From the NCBI GenBank assembly GCA_026710155.1, contig JAPORQ010000035.1, forward strand, positions 43,164-97,093: 53,930 nucleotides of DNA. Direction: 5' to 3'. The stretch is from Paracoccaceae bacterium (GTDB lineage: Bacteria > Pseudomonadota > Alphaproteobacteria > Rhodobacterales > Rhodobacteraceae). Positions 29,582-39,064 of this stretch are shown piece after piece; within the stretch, counting starts at the first letter, position 1, and each line of letters opens with the position of its first letter. The notes under the pieces are model-generated. The model had not been told where the DNA came from. It searched no databases and worked only from the letters and a program-made list of their open reading frames with translations. The position numbers and the translations under genes were made by a program.

Positions 29582-30322
29582 ATGACCACCAGATTTTGGA
29601 AATTTGCAAACCCACACCATTTTGGAAAATTGGTGGTGGCTTCCACTCCTTTCTTGTGGTCATTCAGTTTTCTATTTGTGGCAACAGGATTGCTGTGGGG
29701 CTTCTTGTTTACACCGGACGACTTTCGTCAGGGAAGTACGGTAAAGATCATTTTCGTTCATGTCCCCAGCACCCTGATGGCCATCAATTGTTGGTTGATG
29801 ATGTTGTTGTCTTCAATCATCTGGATGGTTAGAAGACATCGAATCTCCATTTTGGCTGCCAAGGCCGCTGCTCCGGTGGGATTATCCTTTACCCTTGTGG
29901 CCTTGATCTCCGGTGGACTTTGGGGCCAACCCATGTGGGGTACGTTCTGGGCCTGGGATCCAAGATTGACCTCCTTTTTGATTCTGTTTCTTCATTACAT
30001 CACCTACCAATTGATCTGGATATATATCGCCGATAGGGAATCTGCCGCAAACATATCCTCCCTCGTCTGTCTGGTCGGTTCCGTATTTGCCTTGTTGTCA
30101 CGCTACGCTGTCAACTTATGGAGCCAGGGCCTGCATCAGGGTGCCACTTTATCACTTGATCAGGAAACCAACATACATAATGCCTATTACCTGCCCCTGA
30201 TCATTTGCATTGTGGGATTTGTTTTATTGTTCATAACGCTGGTACTGGTACGTACTAGAACCGAAATCATCCGCAATCAAATCGAATTGATGGAAAAGTC
30301 GAGGAGGAAGCACAATGCCTGA
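29582..30322 (+). CDS. ccmC: haem handling protein CcmC
   Basis: Integral membrane protein that presents haem to CcmE. Its 246 residues have six hydrophobic segments and the diagnostic tryptophan-rich periplasmic motif GTFWAWDPRLTS. A conserved histidine lies before it in IIFVHVPSTLMA and another in the later loop (NLWSQGLHQG). The N-terminus carries the family-like WKFANPHHF pattern. The gene overlaps ccmD by eight bases, so the two are translationally linked. Length is normal. Confidence 0.93.
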   Translation: MTTRFWKFANPHHFGKLVVASTPFLWSFSFLFVATGLLWGFLFTPDDFRQGSTVKIIFVHVPSTLMAINCWLMMLLSSIIWMVRRHRISILAAKAAAPVGLSFTLVALISGGLWGQPMWGTFWAWDPRLTSFLILFLHYITYQLIWIYIADRESAANISSLVCLVGSVFALLSRYAVNLWSQGLHQGATLSLDQETNIHNAYYLPLIICIVGFVLLFITLVLVRTRTEIIRNQIELMEKSRRKHNA

Positions 30323-30455
30323 CCTGGGTGCATATTCATTCTTTGTTCTGTCGTCCTATGGCATGGCAATATTGGTTTTGCTGGGACTATGCATCCTGAC
30401 TGTAAGCCAGTATCGATCAGCCAAACGCAAACTTGCCAAGTTGAATGAGAATTAG
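30315..30455 (+). CDS. ccmD: haem exporter protein CcmD
   Basis: A 46-residue protein with one membrane segment (about residues 12-30, YGMAILVLLGLCIL) followed by a basic tail (RSAKRKLAK), the usual shape of CcmD, which stabilises the CcmABC-CcmE complex. It overlaps the end of ccmC by eight bases, has GAGGAGG upstream, and ends three bases before ccmG. Position and topology make the call; the sequence itself is too short for strong homology. Confidence 0.85.
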   Translation: MPDLGAYSFFVLSSYGMAILVLLGLCILTVSQYRSAKRKLAKLNEN

Positions 30456-30458
30456 TTC

Positions 30459-30998
30459 ATGCTTGGCAACCGGTTGATCCTTGCACTTCCACTATTGGTG
30501 TTTCTGGGATTTGGTTTTTTTTTCATTTCAGGCATTTTCAATTCCAACAATGATGAATTGCCATCGCAATTCATTGGAAAAGATGCTCCTGAACTAAACC
30601 CCACCTCCTTTTCAGATAGCCCCATTCCAACCACCATGGATCTATCCAGAGGTGGTGTGACACTGGTCAACTATTGGGCAAGCTGGTGTATTCCCTGCAG
30701 AGCAGAACATCCCAACCTGAAGTTTCTGGCTGACATGGGAATTCCCATCATAGGGATAAATTACAAGGATGATGAAGAAAATGCCCTGGCCTTCCTGAAC
30801 GAGTTGGGGGACCCTTTCACCAAGATGGGTACGGATAAAGATGGCCGGGTAGCCTTGGAATGGGGCGTTTACGGGATACCGGAAACATTCATTGTCAACG
30901 GTCGGGGAAAGGTGACACTGCGTTTCCCCGGTCCTATTACGCAAAGGGTTCTGAATGATTCAATCTTGCCCGAAATCGAAAAGGCCAAACTGCAATGA
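30459..30998 (+). CDS. ccmG: thiol:disulfide interchange protein CcmG/DsbE
   Basis: Membrane-anchored periplasmic thioredoxin that reduces apocytochrome c cysteines before haem attachment. Its 179 residues start with one membrane anchor (about residues 7-25), followed by a thioredoxin domain with active site WASWCIPC. The CcmG-specific acidic groove region (GINYKDDEENALAFL) and YGIPETFIVNGRG with the cis-proline are present. It closes the ccmABCDG cluster, three bases after ccmD. Confidence 0.93.
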   Translation: MLGNRLILALPLLVFLGFGFFFISGIFNSNNDELPSQFIGKDAPELNPTSFSDSPIPTTMDLSRGGVTLVNYWASWCIPCRAEHPNLKFLADMGIPIIGINYKDDEENALAFLNELGDPFTKMGTDKDGRVALEWGVYGIPETFIVNGRGKVTLRFPGPITQRVLNDSILPEIEKAKLQ

Positions 30999-31061
30999 AA
31001 TGCTTTTACATTTTCAATTTGCCCATTAATCAAATTCACATCATAAATTTATCTGTTTGAC

Positions 31062-32102
31062 ATGAAAAAAATAACAATACACAAACCGGATGACTGGCAC
31101 CTGCATTTGAGGGATGGGGATTTGTTGAAACTTGTTCTCCCTCATACGGCCAAGGATTTTGGCAGGGCCCTGATCATGCCCAACCTGACACCACCAGTCA
31201 TTACCACCTCAGATGCGGAATCCTATCATCGTGAAATCATGGATGCAGTGGACAGGGATATGGATTTTCAACCCTTCATGACCCTCTACCTGACTGAGGA
31301 TACGGACCCAGGGGATGTTGAGGATGGAATAGCAAAAGGTATCGTCAAGGCTGTCAAACTCTACCCTGCGGGTGCTACTACTAATTCATCAAGCGGAGTG
31401 AGGGATTTCTCGAAAATCAACGAAACCCTTGCAGTCCTGTCTTCCAATAGTGTCCCCCTCTGTGTTCATGGTGAGGTTGTTGACGGCCATGTTGATATAT
31501 ATGACCGGGAAACGGAATTCATCGAAAGGGTCCTGGCCCCAATGCACAAGGATTTTCCGGAATTGAAGATTGTCCTCGAACACATCACAACGCAAGATGC
31601 CATTGATTTTGTCCTGAATACACCTGACAACATCGCTGCCACGATAACGGTACATCATCTCGTCATCAACAGAAACCACATGTTCAAGGGTGGCATAAGA
31701 CCCCATTACTATTGTCTTCCCATTGCCAAGAGGGAAACTCATCGCCAACATCTGGTAAAGGTTGCCACCAGTGGCAATGCCAATTTTTTTCTCGGGACAG
31801 ACAGCGCCCCCCATGCCATTGCCGCCAAGGAATCTGCATGTGGTTGTGCGGGAATATTTACCGCACCTGTTGCAATGGCCATTTTGGCTCAGGTTTTTGA
31901 AAACGAGGATGCCCTGGACAAGTTGGAGGTGTTCACGTCCCTGTCTGGTGCAAAATTTTATGGCGTGACTCCAAATCCATCATTTCTGACTCTCGGGAAG
32001 GAAAGCACACCCGTTGAATTTCCGGCATCAATTGCAAGGAATGAATTGGAGGTATCAATCTTTGACCCCGAATTTGACCTTAACTGGAAAGTAATTGATT
32101 AG
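31062..32102 (+). CDS. pyrC: dihydroorotase (class II)
   Basis: Third step of pyrimidine synthesis: cyclises carbamoyl aspartate to dihydroorotate in the cytoplasm. Its 346 residues match the compact class II (E. coli) type. Metal-binding His13 and His15 are in DWHLHLRD. The bridging carboxylated lysine is in AVKLYPAGATTNS. Further metal ligands lie in VHGEV and LEHIT, and the catalytic aspartate is in LGTDSAPH. It ends nine bases before the ATG of pyrE, so the two form an operon. Confidence 0.96.
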   Translation: MKKITIHKPDDWHLHLRDGDLLKLVLPHTAKDFGRALIMPNLTPPVITTSDAESYHREIMDAVDRDMDFQPFMTLYLTEDTDPGDVEDGIAKGIVKAVKLYPAGATTNSSSGVRDFSKINETLAVLSSNSVPLCVHGEVVDGHVDIYDRETEFIERVLAPMHKDFPELKIVLEHITTQDAIDFVLNTPDNIAATITVHHLVINRNHMFKGGIRPHYYCLPIAKRETHRQHLVKVATSGNANFFLGTDSAPHAIAAKESACGCAGIFTAPVAMAILAQVFENEDALDKLEVFTSLSGAKFYGVTPNPSFLTLGKESTPVEFPASIARNELEVSIFDPEFDLNWKVID

Positions 32103-32111
32103 GGTTGAGCC

Positions 32112-32774
32112 ATGGGTATGAATCAATTACATGCAGCAAGAACGGCTGAAATTCTTCTTGATATAAAAGCCATCAGTTTCAATACGAAAGATTACTTTCG
32201 ATTGGCATCAGGCAAATGTTCACCGGTCTATGTCGATTGCCGTCGCATCATTTCTTTTCCAAAGGCCCGTACCGAAATTATCGCGATGATGGTGAACCTT
32301 GTCAGAGAACGGGTAGGTACGGATTATTTCCAAAATATTGCCGGCGGTGAGACTGCCGGCATTCCCTTTTCCGCCCTTGTTGCCAACAAGATGAACTTGC
32401 CCATGACCTACATAAGAAAAAAACCCAAGGGTTACGGCAAAAACGCACGTATCGAAGGGTTGTTGGGATCAGGTGAAAACACCCTTCTGGTTGAGGATCT
32501 GGCGACGGATGGGGGATCAAAGTTCAGCTTTGTGGATGCCATTCGACAAGCTGGCGGGATTTGCCATTACAGTGCGGTTGTATTTTATTACGATATATTC
32601 CCTGAGGCTACCCAGAAATTACAGGACCACGGTATAGAGCTGCTGTTTCTCACCAATTGGAAAGCCATACTCAGCTCCAGGAATATCAAATCCCTGCTGT
32701 CTTCGGGCGAAATCAACATTGTATCAACTTTTTTGGAAAACCCTGCGGATTGGCAAAAAAACAATTGTGGGTAA
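32112..32774 (+). CDS. pyrE: orotate phosphoribosyltransferase
   Basis: Fifth step of pyrimidine synthesis, joining orotate to PRPP. The 220-residue protein has the orotate-binding start YFRLASGKCSPVYVDCRRIISFP. The catalytic loop lysines are in YIRKKPKGYGKNARIEG, and the PRPP-binding motif is LLVEDLATDGGSK. The start ATG at 32112 is followed by a second ATG two codons later; either could be used. It is the second gene of a pyrC-pyrE operon. Confidence 0.95.
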   Translation: MGMNQLHAARTAEILLDIKAISFNTKDYFRLASGKCSPVYVDCRRIISFPKARTEIIAMMVNLVRERVGTDYFQNIAGGETAGIPFSALVANKMNLPMTYIRKKPKGYGKNARIEGLLGSGENTLLVEDLATDGGSKFSFVDAIRQAGGICHYSAVVFYYDIFPEATQKLQDHGIELLFLTNWKAILSSRNIKSLLSSGEINIVSTFLENPADWQKNNCG

Positions 32775-33296
32775 AATGCAAACATCAGGTTTTCGAATCA
32801 TTTTTTGATGCTTTGGCAAATTCAAAACTTCTGGAAACTCTTTTTGAAGGGCAAACTGAATTTGCCATCCCATATCAAAGCCCCTTTGAAAATCAATCTT
32901 TGATTCTTTTCAAGAATGGTGATTCGAATTGATCTGAATTCCACCTTCGATTCCATCATCCAAGGAGCAATCAAATATGTCAAAATTAGTACATTCCTGG
33001 TCATGGTTTTGCTACAAAACAAAGGGAAGTTCAAACCGATTTGGATCAGAAAAAACCGAACATTGAATCAGGAGCCGAACCTAGACTGACTTTCCGAAAC
33101 AAATTCAACTGTTTGGAAAGAAAAATTAATGTTTTTCAATATTTAGGGGTTTTTAGGTCATACACATCGAGATATTGATGTATTTATCCCCAAGTTTTCC
33201 TAGAATAATTATACTTGTCATGGTTTTCGAATTCCATTTAAGGTGGTTTGATCCTCAAAAACAATTTTGCAATCCTCATTTGTTTAAAGACGAATT
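32775..33296. other. intergenic region upstream of dnaB
   Basis: Mostly AT-rich. A frame continuing from within pyrE to 32932 could encode a small protein from a TTG near 32766 (start LWVKCKHQVFESFF), but there is no ribosome site or family match, so I leave it uncalled. An imperfect 16-bp palindrome lies at 33165-33180 (CATC ... GATG), about 115 bases before dnaB. Confidence 0.4.
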
Positions 33297-34838
33297 ATGA
33301 ATACCTCTGCCCTATTTGACATTCCACAGCAGGAAGCTGCCAATCCCCTTTCGGACGATACCATTCCCCAAAGCCTGGTTCATGAGAAAGCCCTGATTTC
33401 AGCCCTGTTGTTCAACAATGAAATCTACACGGAGATTTCCAAGGTCATCCGGCCCGAGCATTTTTACTATCCGGTCCACCGAATCATTTTTGAAAAGATC
33501 GTCCAGTTGATCCAGCAGTACAGGCTGGCCTCCCCCACCACCCTCTGGCCTTATGTCCAGAACGACATTGAAGTGGCCGAATCTGGCGGCCGGGAATATT
33601 TCAAGGAATTGATCGCCGTCAACATCGCTCCGTCGAAGGCCCAGGCCTATGCCGGGGAAATTCGCGAACTTGCCGTGCGGAGAGGCATCATCAACGTTGG
33701 CAATGACCTGACGGCCCAGGCCATTGACCAGCAGGTGGACAATCCGACCACGGACATCATCAATGATGCCGAGGGCAAATTGTACCAGTTGAGGAATTTC
33801 GGACGGGAGGAATCCGATTTCCAGGATTTTTCGAAACATCTGATTGCAACGATCGAGCGGGCCAAGATTGCGACCGAGAACGAAGACGAGATCTCGGGCC
33901 TTTCGACCGGATTGACTGACCTGGACCGCCATCTGGGTGGCTTGCAGCCTTCCGACTTGATCATCATTGCCGGCCGTCCGGGCATGGGCAAGACAGCCCT
34001 GGCCACCAACATGGCCTATTCGGTCGCCAGGAATTTCAGGGATCCGTCTCAGGCAGGGAAATCCGCCCCCCTGGGAGGAAGGGTGGCAATATTCTCCCTC
34101 GAGATGTCCGGTGAACAGTTAGCCTCCAGAATCCTGGCCGAGGTTTCGGAAGTGCCGGCAACGAGGATCCGGAAAAACCAGATTGGCAGGGAAGAGTTTG
34201 AAAAATATGCCGCGGCCTCGATGAAACTGGTCAAGCTGCCCCTGTACATAGATGACACGGCCGGCCTGACCATCGCCGACATATCCCTCAGGTGCCACAG
34301 GCTCCATCGCAAGGTCGGCGGCCTGGGCCTGCTGGTCGTCGATTACATCCAGCTCATTCAGGGGTTGAACAGAAAGGAAAACAGGACCCTGGAAATCGCC
34401 GAAATCACCAGGGGCCTCAAGAAAATCGCCAAGGACCTGAACATTCCGGTCATTGGTGTTTCCCAGCTTTCAAGGTCAATTGAGTCGAGAGATGACAAGC
34501 GGCCCCAGATGAGTGATCTCAGGGATTCCGGTTCCATTGAGCAGGATGCCGATCTGGTCATGTTTGTGTACCGTGAGGAGTATTACCTCAAGCGGAAGGA
34601 ACCGCCCCAGGAAGAGGAAAAAGAATATGCAACCTGGCAGGCAAGAATGAGCAGGCACAGCAACAGGGCCGATATCATCATCGACAAAAACCGTCATGGA
34701 CCGGTTGGAACGATCAAGACCACATTCAACGGCAGATTGACCAAATTCGGAAATCTGGCTGAATCTTCACATCTTGCAGGTGAACACGAAATATCCACTG
34801 GGGACCCCTATTTTCCTTCATCTTCACCAATGATGTGA
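33297..34838 (+). CDS. dnaB: replicative DNA helicase DnaB
   Basis: Hexameric 5'-3' helicase of the replication fork. The N-terminal domain (residues about 25-130) begins with PQSLVHEKALISALL. The RecA-like C-terminal domain has Walker A GRPGMGKTA (about residue 225), the LVVDYIQLI strand and the SQLSRSIESR motif. The arginine finger region is near DLRDSGSIEQDADLV. Length 513 is normal and I see no intein. By eye the gene is more GC-rich than pyrE or alr beside it, which may reflect constraint or expression. It heads the conserved dnaB-alr neighbourhood. Confidence 0.97.
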   Translation: MNTSALFDIPQQEAANPLSDDTIPQSLVHEKALISALLFNNEIYTEISKVIRPEHFYYPVHRIIFEKIVQLIQQYRLASPTTLWPYVQNDIEVAESGGREYFKELIAVNIAPSKAQAYAGEIRELAVRRGIINVGNDLTAQAIDQQVDNPTTDIINDAEGKLYQLRNFGREESDFQDFSKHLIATIERAKIATENEDEISGLSTGLTDLDRHLGGLQPSDLIIIAGRPGMGKTALATNMAYSVARNFRDPSQAGKSAPLGGRVAIFSLEMSGEQLASRILAEVSEVPATRIRKNQIGREEFEKYAAASMKLVKLPLYIDDTAGLTIADISLRCHRLHRKVGGLGLLVVDYIQLIQGLNRKENRTLEIAEITRGLKKIAKDLNIPVIGVSQLSRSIESRDDKRPQMSDLRDSGSIEQDADLVMFVYREEYYLKRKEPPQEEEKEYATWQARMSRHSNRADIIIDKNRHGPVGTIKTTFNGRLTKFGNLAESSHLAGEHEISTGDPYFPSSSPMM

Positions 34839-34944
34839 TACCGAGACAATAATCAAATCTTGACTTGATGGCTTGGATTTGGGGTATAAGCGTCATTAAT
34901 ATGCCTAAAATAACTTTGGTGAAATTTAAATAGTTGATAAGTCC

Positions 34945-35985
34945 TTGGCACAGTCAATCCTAACAGTCAATTTGCCGGCCATTGCCGAAAACTGGCGCAG
35001 GCTCGACCGCTTGAGCCCGCCATCAGTCGAGACAGGTGCTGTCCTGAAAGCAAACAGTTATGGTTTGGGAATTGATAAAGTTGCCCCCTATCTGGAGAAA
35101 ACCGGTGTGAAGTCTTTTTTCGTTGCCCTTGCCGAAGAGGGTAAGGAACTCAGAAAACTTATATCGGGCAAAGCGAGGATATTTGTCCTTTCAGGATACA
35201 TGAAGGGTGACAAGCCTCTCATCAAGGAAATGAATTTAATTCCTGTCATCGTAACCCCTGAACAATATCTGCGATTTGTTGAAGACTTGCCCAACCATAA
35301 ATTTGGCATTCAGATTGATACTGGCATGAACAGGTTGGGGATGGAGCCCGAACATTTTCTTGCGCTCAAGGACAGGATAGTTTCACTCAGGCCCGAACTC
35401 ATCATGAGTCACCTGGGTTGCGCTGATGAAGAAGACCAAACAACGAACAGAATGCAATTGCGCAACTTTCGTGATCTGACAAGGGGGATGGATTTTCCAC
35501 TGTCCTTGTCAGCAACTGGAGGGATATTGTTGGGAGATGAATATTTCTTTGATCTGTGTCGCCCAGGAATTGGATTGTTTGGTGGACTTCCATTCAATGA
35601 TGGCGTTCAAGTATTGTCATTGAAAATACCGGTGATTCAGGTACAAAAAGTTTGCAAGGGTGAAGGTGTGGGATACAACAGGGCCTGGATTGCACCTAGG
35701 GATACCATATTGGCCACTGTTGCGGCCGGTTATGCCGATGGCCTGATCAGAAGTTTGAGTAACAACTCCCTGATTTACGCCAACAACACGCCATGCCCAG
35801 TGGTTGGCAGGGTTTCGATGGATATGATTACGGTCGATGTTTCTGGTTTACAGGATGTGCCTGAATATCTAGAATTCATGGGACTTGCCCAGAGATTGGA
35901 TGATCTAGCCAGGCAGGCATCGACAATTGGGCATGAATTATTAACTTCCCTTGGTCAAAGATACAAAAAGATTTATGTTCATTAG
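34945..35985 (+). CDS. alr: alanine racemase
   Basis: PLP enzyme that makes D-alanine for peptidoglycan. The PLP lysine is Lys35 in VLKANSYGLG and the second catalytic base is Tyr244 in GVGYNRAW. The block IDTGMNRLG and the C-terminal domain (VGRVSMDMITVDVS) are intact. The 346 residues are slightly short but complete. The start is TTG at 34945; no ATG or GTG lies before the PLP site, and the ribosome site is weak. Placing alr after dnaB is usual in alphaproteobacteria. Confidence 0.95.
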   Translation: MAQSILTVNLPAIAENWRRLDRLSPPSVETGAVLKANSYGLGIDKVAPYLEKTGVKSFFVALAEEGKELRKLISGKARIFVLSGYMKGDKPLIKEMNLIPVIVTPEQYLRFVEDLPNHKFGIQIDTGMNRLGMEPEHFLALKDRIVSLRPELIMSHLGCADEEDQTTNRMQLRNFRDLTRGMDFPLSLSATGGILLGDEYFFDLCRPGIGLFGGLPFNDGVQVLSLKIPVIQVQKVCKGEGVGYNRAWIAPRDTILATVAAGYADGLIRSLSNNSLIYANNTPCPVVGRVSMDMITVDVSGLQDVPEYLEFMGLAQRLDDLARQASTIGHELLTSLGQRYKKIYVH

Positions 35986-36037
35986 CACCTTAATTGATCG
36001 TATCCGTTCAGCGATGATTTTGCCTTGAGGCCGACAT

Positions 36038-36817
36038 ATGTCCCTTGTCTTCTCATTTTTGGCCTCCATAGGGCGAGGAACCCTTCATATCCTTGAAGAA
36101 GTGGGCAACCTCACCTTTTTCATCATCTCAACCATCAGAAATCTTTTTAAAAGACCCTTTTATTTCAAGGAATTCCTGCGGGCGGTGGTTTCGATTGGCT
36201 TCTTCAGCTTGCCGGTCATCGGTTTGACTGCCTTGTTTACAGGTGGTGCCTTGGCACTGCAAATCTATTCGGGAGGTTCCCGGTTCAACTCTGAATCGGC
36301 CGTTCCAGCCATCGTTTCAATTGGAATGGTGAGAGAGTTGGGACCCGTTCTATGTGGTTTGATGATAGCTGGCCGAGTCGGTTCCGCAATAGCGGCAGAA
36401 ATAGGAACGATGAAGGTATCGGATCAACTTGATGCTCTTGTTACGCTTTCAACCAACCCCAATCAATATCTGGTAATTCCCAGGGTTGCTGCAGCCACAT
36501 TAGTCCTTCCGGTCCTGACCGGAGTAGGAGACATATTGGGTATAATGGGAGGCTTTCTGGTTGGTACCCTGAAATTGAGCTTTTCTTCCCACATGTATTT
36601 AAATCAGGCTGTACAGTTTTTGGAAACGGCAGATGTTGTGTCTGGTTTGGTCAAAGGTGCCTTCTTCGGTTTCATCGTTGCAACCATGGGATGTTATTGT
36701 GGTTTCAAGTCGGGTATGGGTGCTCGCGGAGTGGGCAAGGCAACCACTCAGGCTGTAGCCCTTTCATCCATTTTGATCATTGCGTCCAATTTTGTCCTGA
36801 CAGAAATATTCTTTTAA
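36038..36817 (+). CDS. mlaE: MlaE-family lipid ABC transporter permease
   Basis: Inner-membrane permease of the Mla phospholipid-trafficking system that maintains outer-membrane lipid asymmetry. The 259-residue protein has an N-terminal amphipathic helix and five hydrophobic segments. The MlaE signature runs through SIGMVRELGPVL and AGRVGSAIAAEIGTM. The following SDQLDALVTLSTNP and ATMGCYCGFKSGMGARGVG are also typical. It abuts the ATPase gene with no spacing. No MlaD gene is present nearby; in many alphaproteobacteria the MCE protein is encoded elsewhere. Confidence 0.92.
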   Translation: MSLVFSFLASIGRGTLHILEEVGNLTFFIISTIRNLFKRPFYFKEFLRAVVSIGFFSLPVIGLTALFTGGALALQIYSGGSRFNSESAVPAIVSIGMVRELGPVLCGLMIAGRVGSAIAAEIGTMKVSDQLDALVTLSTNPNQYLVIPRVAAATLVLPVLTGVGDILGIMGGFLVGTLKLSFSSHMYLNQAVQFLETADVVSGLVKGAFFGFIVATMGCYCGFKSGMGARGVGKATTQAVALSSILIIASNFVLTEIFF

Positions 36818-37570
36818 ATGTCACAGCCATTGATCCAGTTGCAGGAAATTTCAAAATCCTTCGGGGAAAACCATGTCTTGAAGAAGCTGGACTTGACACT
36901 CAATGTGGGTGAGAGTGTTGCACTTATCGGAGGTTCCGGTACTGGCAAATCCGTAGCCCTGAAAATTATCCTGGGTCTTTATCACCCTGATTCGGGCCAT
37001 GTCCTCATAAATGGCGAACGATCAAAACCACCGTTCGAAGGTTTTCTGTCTCAGATCGGGATGTTGTTTCAGGGTGGGGCTTTGTTCGATTCGCTGCCCG
37101 TCTGGAAGAATGTCGCCTTTAAACTCCTCAGAGACAGAAAGAGACACAGTGTGGGTGAAGCCAGAAAAATAGCCGAGGAAAAACTTGAGAGGGTTGGTCT
37201 GGGAAGTGAAGTTGCGGATCTGTATCCAGCTGAACTATCCGGCGGCATGCAAAAAAGGGCTGGCTTGGCAAGGGCCATTGTCGACAATCCCAAAATCCTG
37301 TTTTTTGATGAACCCACAACCGGATTGGATCCGATAAGGGCAGCAAACATCAGTGCCCTGATCAGGGAAATTGTTGATGAGAATGCGGCAACATCATTAA
37401 CGGTCTCACACGACATGGCCTGTGTCAAGCAGATCGCTGACAAGGTAAATTTCTTGAAAGGAGGTTATATCGCCTGGTCTGGTACGGAAACAGAATTTGA
37501 AAATATAACTGAAGGAACGATTTATCACTTTGTAAAAGGACTGCCTGATCCGACCGAAGTAGAAAGTTGA
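36818..37570 (+). CDS. mlaF: MlaF-family lipid ABC transporter ATP-binding protein
   Basis: Cytoplasmic ATPase partner of MlaE. Its 250 residues have Walker A GGSGTGKS, the MlaF-type signature LSGGMQKRAGLAR, Walker B ILFFDEPTTGLDP and the switch histidine in TVSHD. The Q-loop region reads GMLFQGGALFDSL, a hallmark of this family. The ATG directly follows the permease stop, so the two are translated together. Confidence 0.94.
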   Translation: MSQPLIQLQEISKSFGENHVLKKLDLTLNVGESVALIGGSGTGKSVALKIILGLYHPDSGHVLINGERSKPPFEGFLSQIGMLFQGGALFDSLPVWKNVAFKLLRDRKRHSVGEARKIAEEKLERVGLGSEVADLYPAELSGGMQKRAGLARAIVDNPKILFFDEPTTGLDPIRAANISALIREIVDENAATSLTVSHDMACVKQIADKVNFLKGGYIAWSGTETEFENITEGTIYHFVKGLPDPTEVES

Positions 37571-37704
37571 AAACATCCCATGCCCATGGATGGAAGAGGC
37601 AACTTTTTTTTGTTTCAACAAATTTTATATTATGTTATGCTAACATGAATGGATTGAGCAGCATATTTTTTCCAAAAGATCAGACATGACTCCTAGTTAA
37701 CAGC

Positions 37705-38337
37705 ATGAGTGGTTTAAATTATTTTGATATATTCGCATTGGTGCTGGTACTTGTCTCAGGGGCATTTGCCTACTCAAGAGGATTTGCAAGAGAGGTGATG
37801 TCAATCCTCGGGTGGGTTGTTTCAGCAGTGGTTGCCTATCTTGCCGCTCCCTTGGTCGCACCTCTCATGAATTCCATACCGTATCTCGGGAATATCGTTC
37901 AACACAGTTGTGAACTAGGTGTTCTTGGAGCTTTTGCAGTAACCTTTGCCATTACATTGATTGCTTCAACAGTCATCAACAGCGTGGTGCTTACGGTAAC
38001 CAAATTACCGGGAATCAACATGTTCAACAGGACACTTGGACTTTTGTTTGGCATTTTGCGTGGGGGCTTCATCCTTACCATTATACTCCTTGTTGTTGAC
38101 TCAGTATTACCTACAGGTGGACTGTTCGATGCCATCACCCAATCCAATTCAGCTGAGATTTTCCAATATTCCAAAAACCTGATGAAAGAGAATATTCCAA
38201 ATGAAACACCCGATTGGGTGACCTATGTTTATCAGAACCTCATGGCTTCCTGTAATGTCATTGTCGAGACGACAGCAGATACCGCCAGTGAATTACCCAC
38301 TGATGACTTGACTTCCGATGAATTGCCCCAGGAATAA
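37705..38337 (+). CDS. cvpA: CvpA family membrane protein
   Basis: A 210-residue inner-membrane protein with four hydrophobic segments. It begins with the family block YFDIFALVLVLVSGAFAYSRGFAREV and has the matching GLLFGILRGGFILTI in the last segment. CvpA is needed for colicin V production in E. coli and for envelope integrity in several bacteria. The C-terminal tail is acidic and low-complexity (TDDLTSDELPQE). In related genomes radA usually precedes it and purF follows; neither is here. Confidence 0.85.
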   Translation: MSGLNYFDIFALVLVLVSGAFAYSRGFAREVMSILGWVVSAVVAYLAAPLVAPLMNSIPYLGNIVQHSCELGVLGAFAVTFAITLIASTVINSVVLTVTKLPGINMFNRTLGLLFGILRGGFILTIILLVVDSVLPTGGLFDAITQSNSAEIFQYSKNLMKENIPNETPDWVTYVYQNLMASCNVIVETTADTASELPTDDLTSDELPQE

Positions 38338-38379
38338 TTTCTCCTGCATTCGCAATCCTTCAACCCAGGAACTTGACCA

Positions 38380-39042
38380 ATGACAACCCAAGCAGGGAAT
38401 GAACGAATTGCATTGGTCACCGGCGCTTCAAGAGGCCTGGGAGCATCAACGTCGTTATGGCTTGTCGAAAAGGGTTATACGATTATCACCGTTGCCAGAA
38501 CAGTTGGTGGCCTGGAAGAGCTGGATGACAGCATAAGGGAACGGGGAGGTCATTCTTTCCTTTGTGTATTGGACATAACGAATGACAGTGAAGTGCAGGC
38601 AGCCTGTCAGACCATATACTCGAAATTCGGCCAGATTGACTTGTGGATTCATACCGCCATCAATCCGGCCCCGCTCAATCTGACCCATCAAATTGAGCAA
38701 AAAAACCTTGAACGATCTGTTGCCGTGAACGTATTGGCAACCAGTCATCTGATCAATTGCATTCATCCATTGTTGAAAAAAACCGGTCATGCTGTTTTCC
38801 TAGATGACCCAAGATTAAGCAAAAAATTCATGGGGATTTACGGCAGCACCAAACGGGCACAGATCGAATTGGCCAGGACATGGAGTTTGGAAACCGCCAA
38901 TCTGGGACCCAAGGTAATAATCCATACTCCGTCAGAAATGTACACCAAGACCACCCTGACCTTTTTTCCTGGAATCAGGGAAACCGACATATCAACCCCT
39001 GATGATGAAGCAAGAAAGTTGATTGATATGATTTTTTCCTGA
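38380..39042 (+). CDS. short-chain dehydrogenase/reductase
   Basis: SDR-family oxidoreductase of 220 residues. The NAD(P)-binding glycine motif is TGASRGLG near the N-terminus. The active-site tyrosine and lysine lie in YGSTK. The catalytic serine position normally before this is less clear here (HAVFLDDPRL). Sequences of this type commonly sit at the end of the dnaB-alr-cvpA-purF block in alphaproteobacteria, which matches its place 42 bases after cvpA. The substrate is unknown, and loss of the usual serine raises the possibility of altered activity. Confidence 0.82.
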   Translation: MTTQAGNERIALVTGASRGLGASTSLWLVEKGYTIITVARTVGGLEELDDSIRERGGHSFLCVLDITNDSEVQAACQTIYSKFGQIDLWIHTAINPAPLNLTHQIEQKNLERSVAVNVLATSHLINCIHPLLKKTGHAVFLDDPRLSKKFMGIYGSTKRAQIELARTWSLETANLGPKVIIHTPSEMYTKTTLTFFPGIRETDISTPDDEARKLIDMIFS

Positions 39043-39064
39043 TTTGATCGGATTTAATGCTACC

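Noticed and set aside
33297-34838. Intein or transferred dnaB because of higher GC
   Set aside because: The helicase motifs are contiguous and the length is normal; the gene sits in its conserved neighbourhood.
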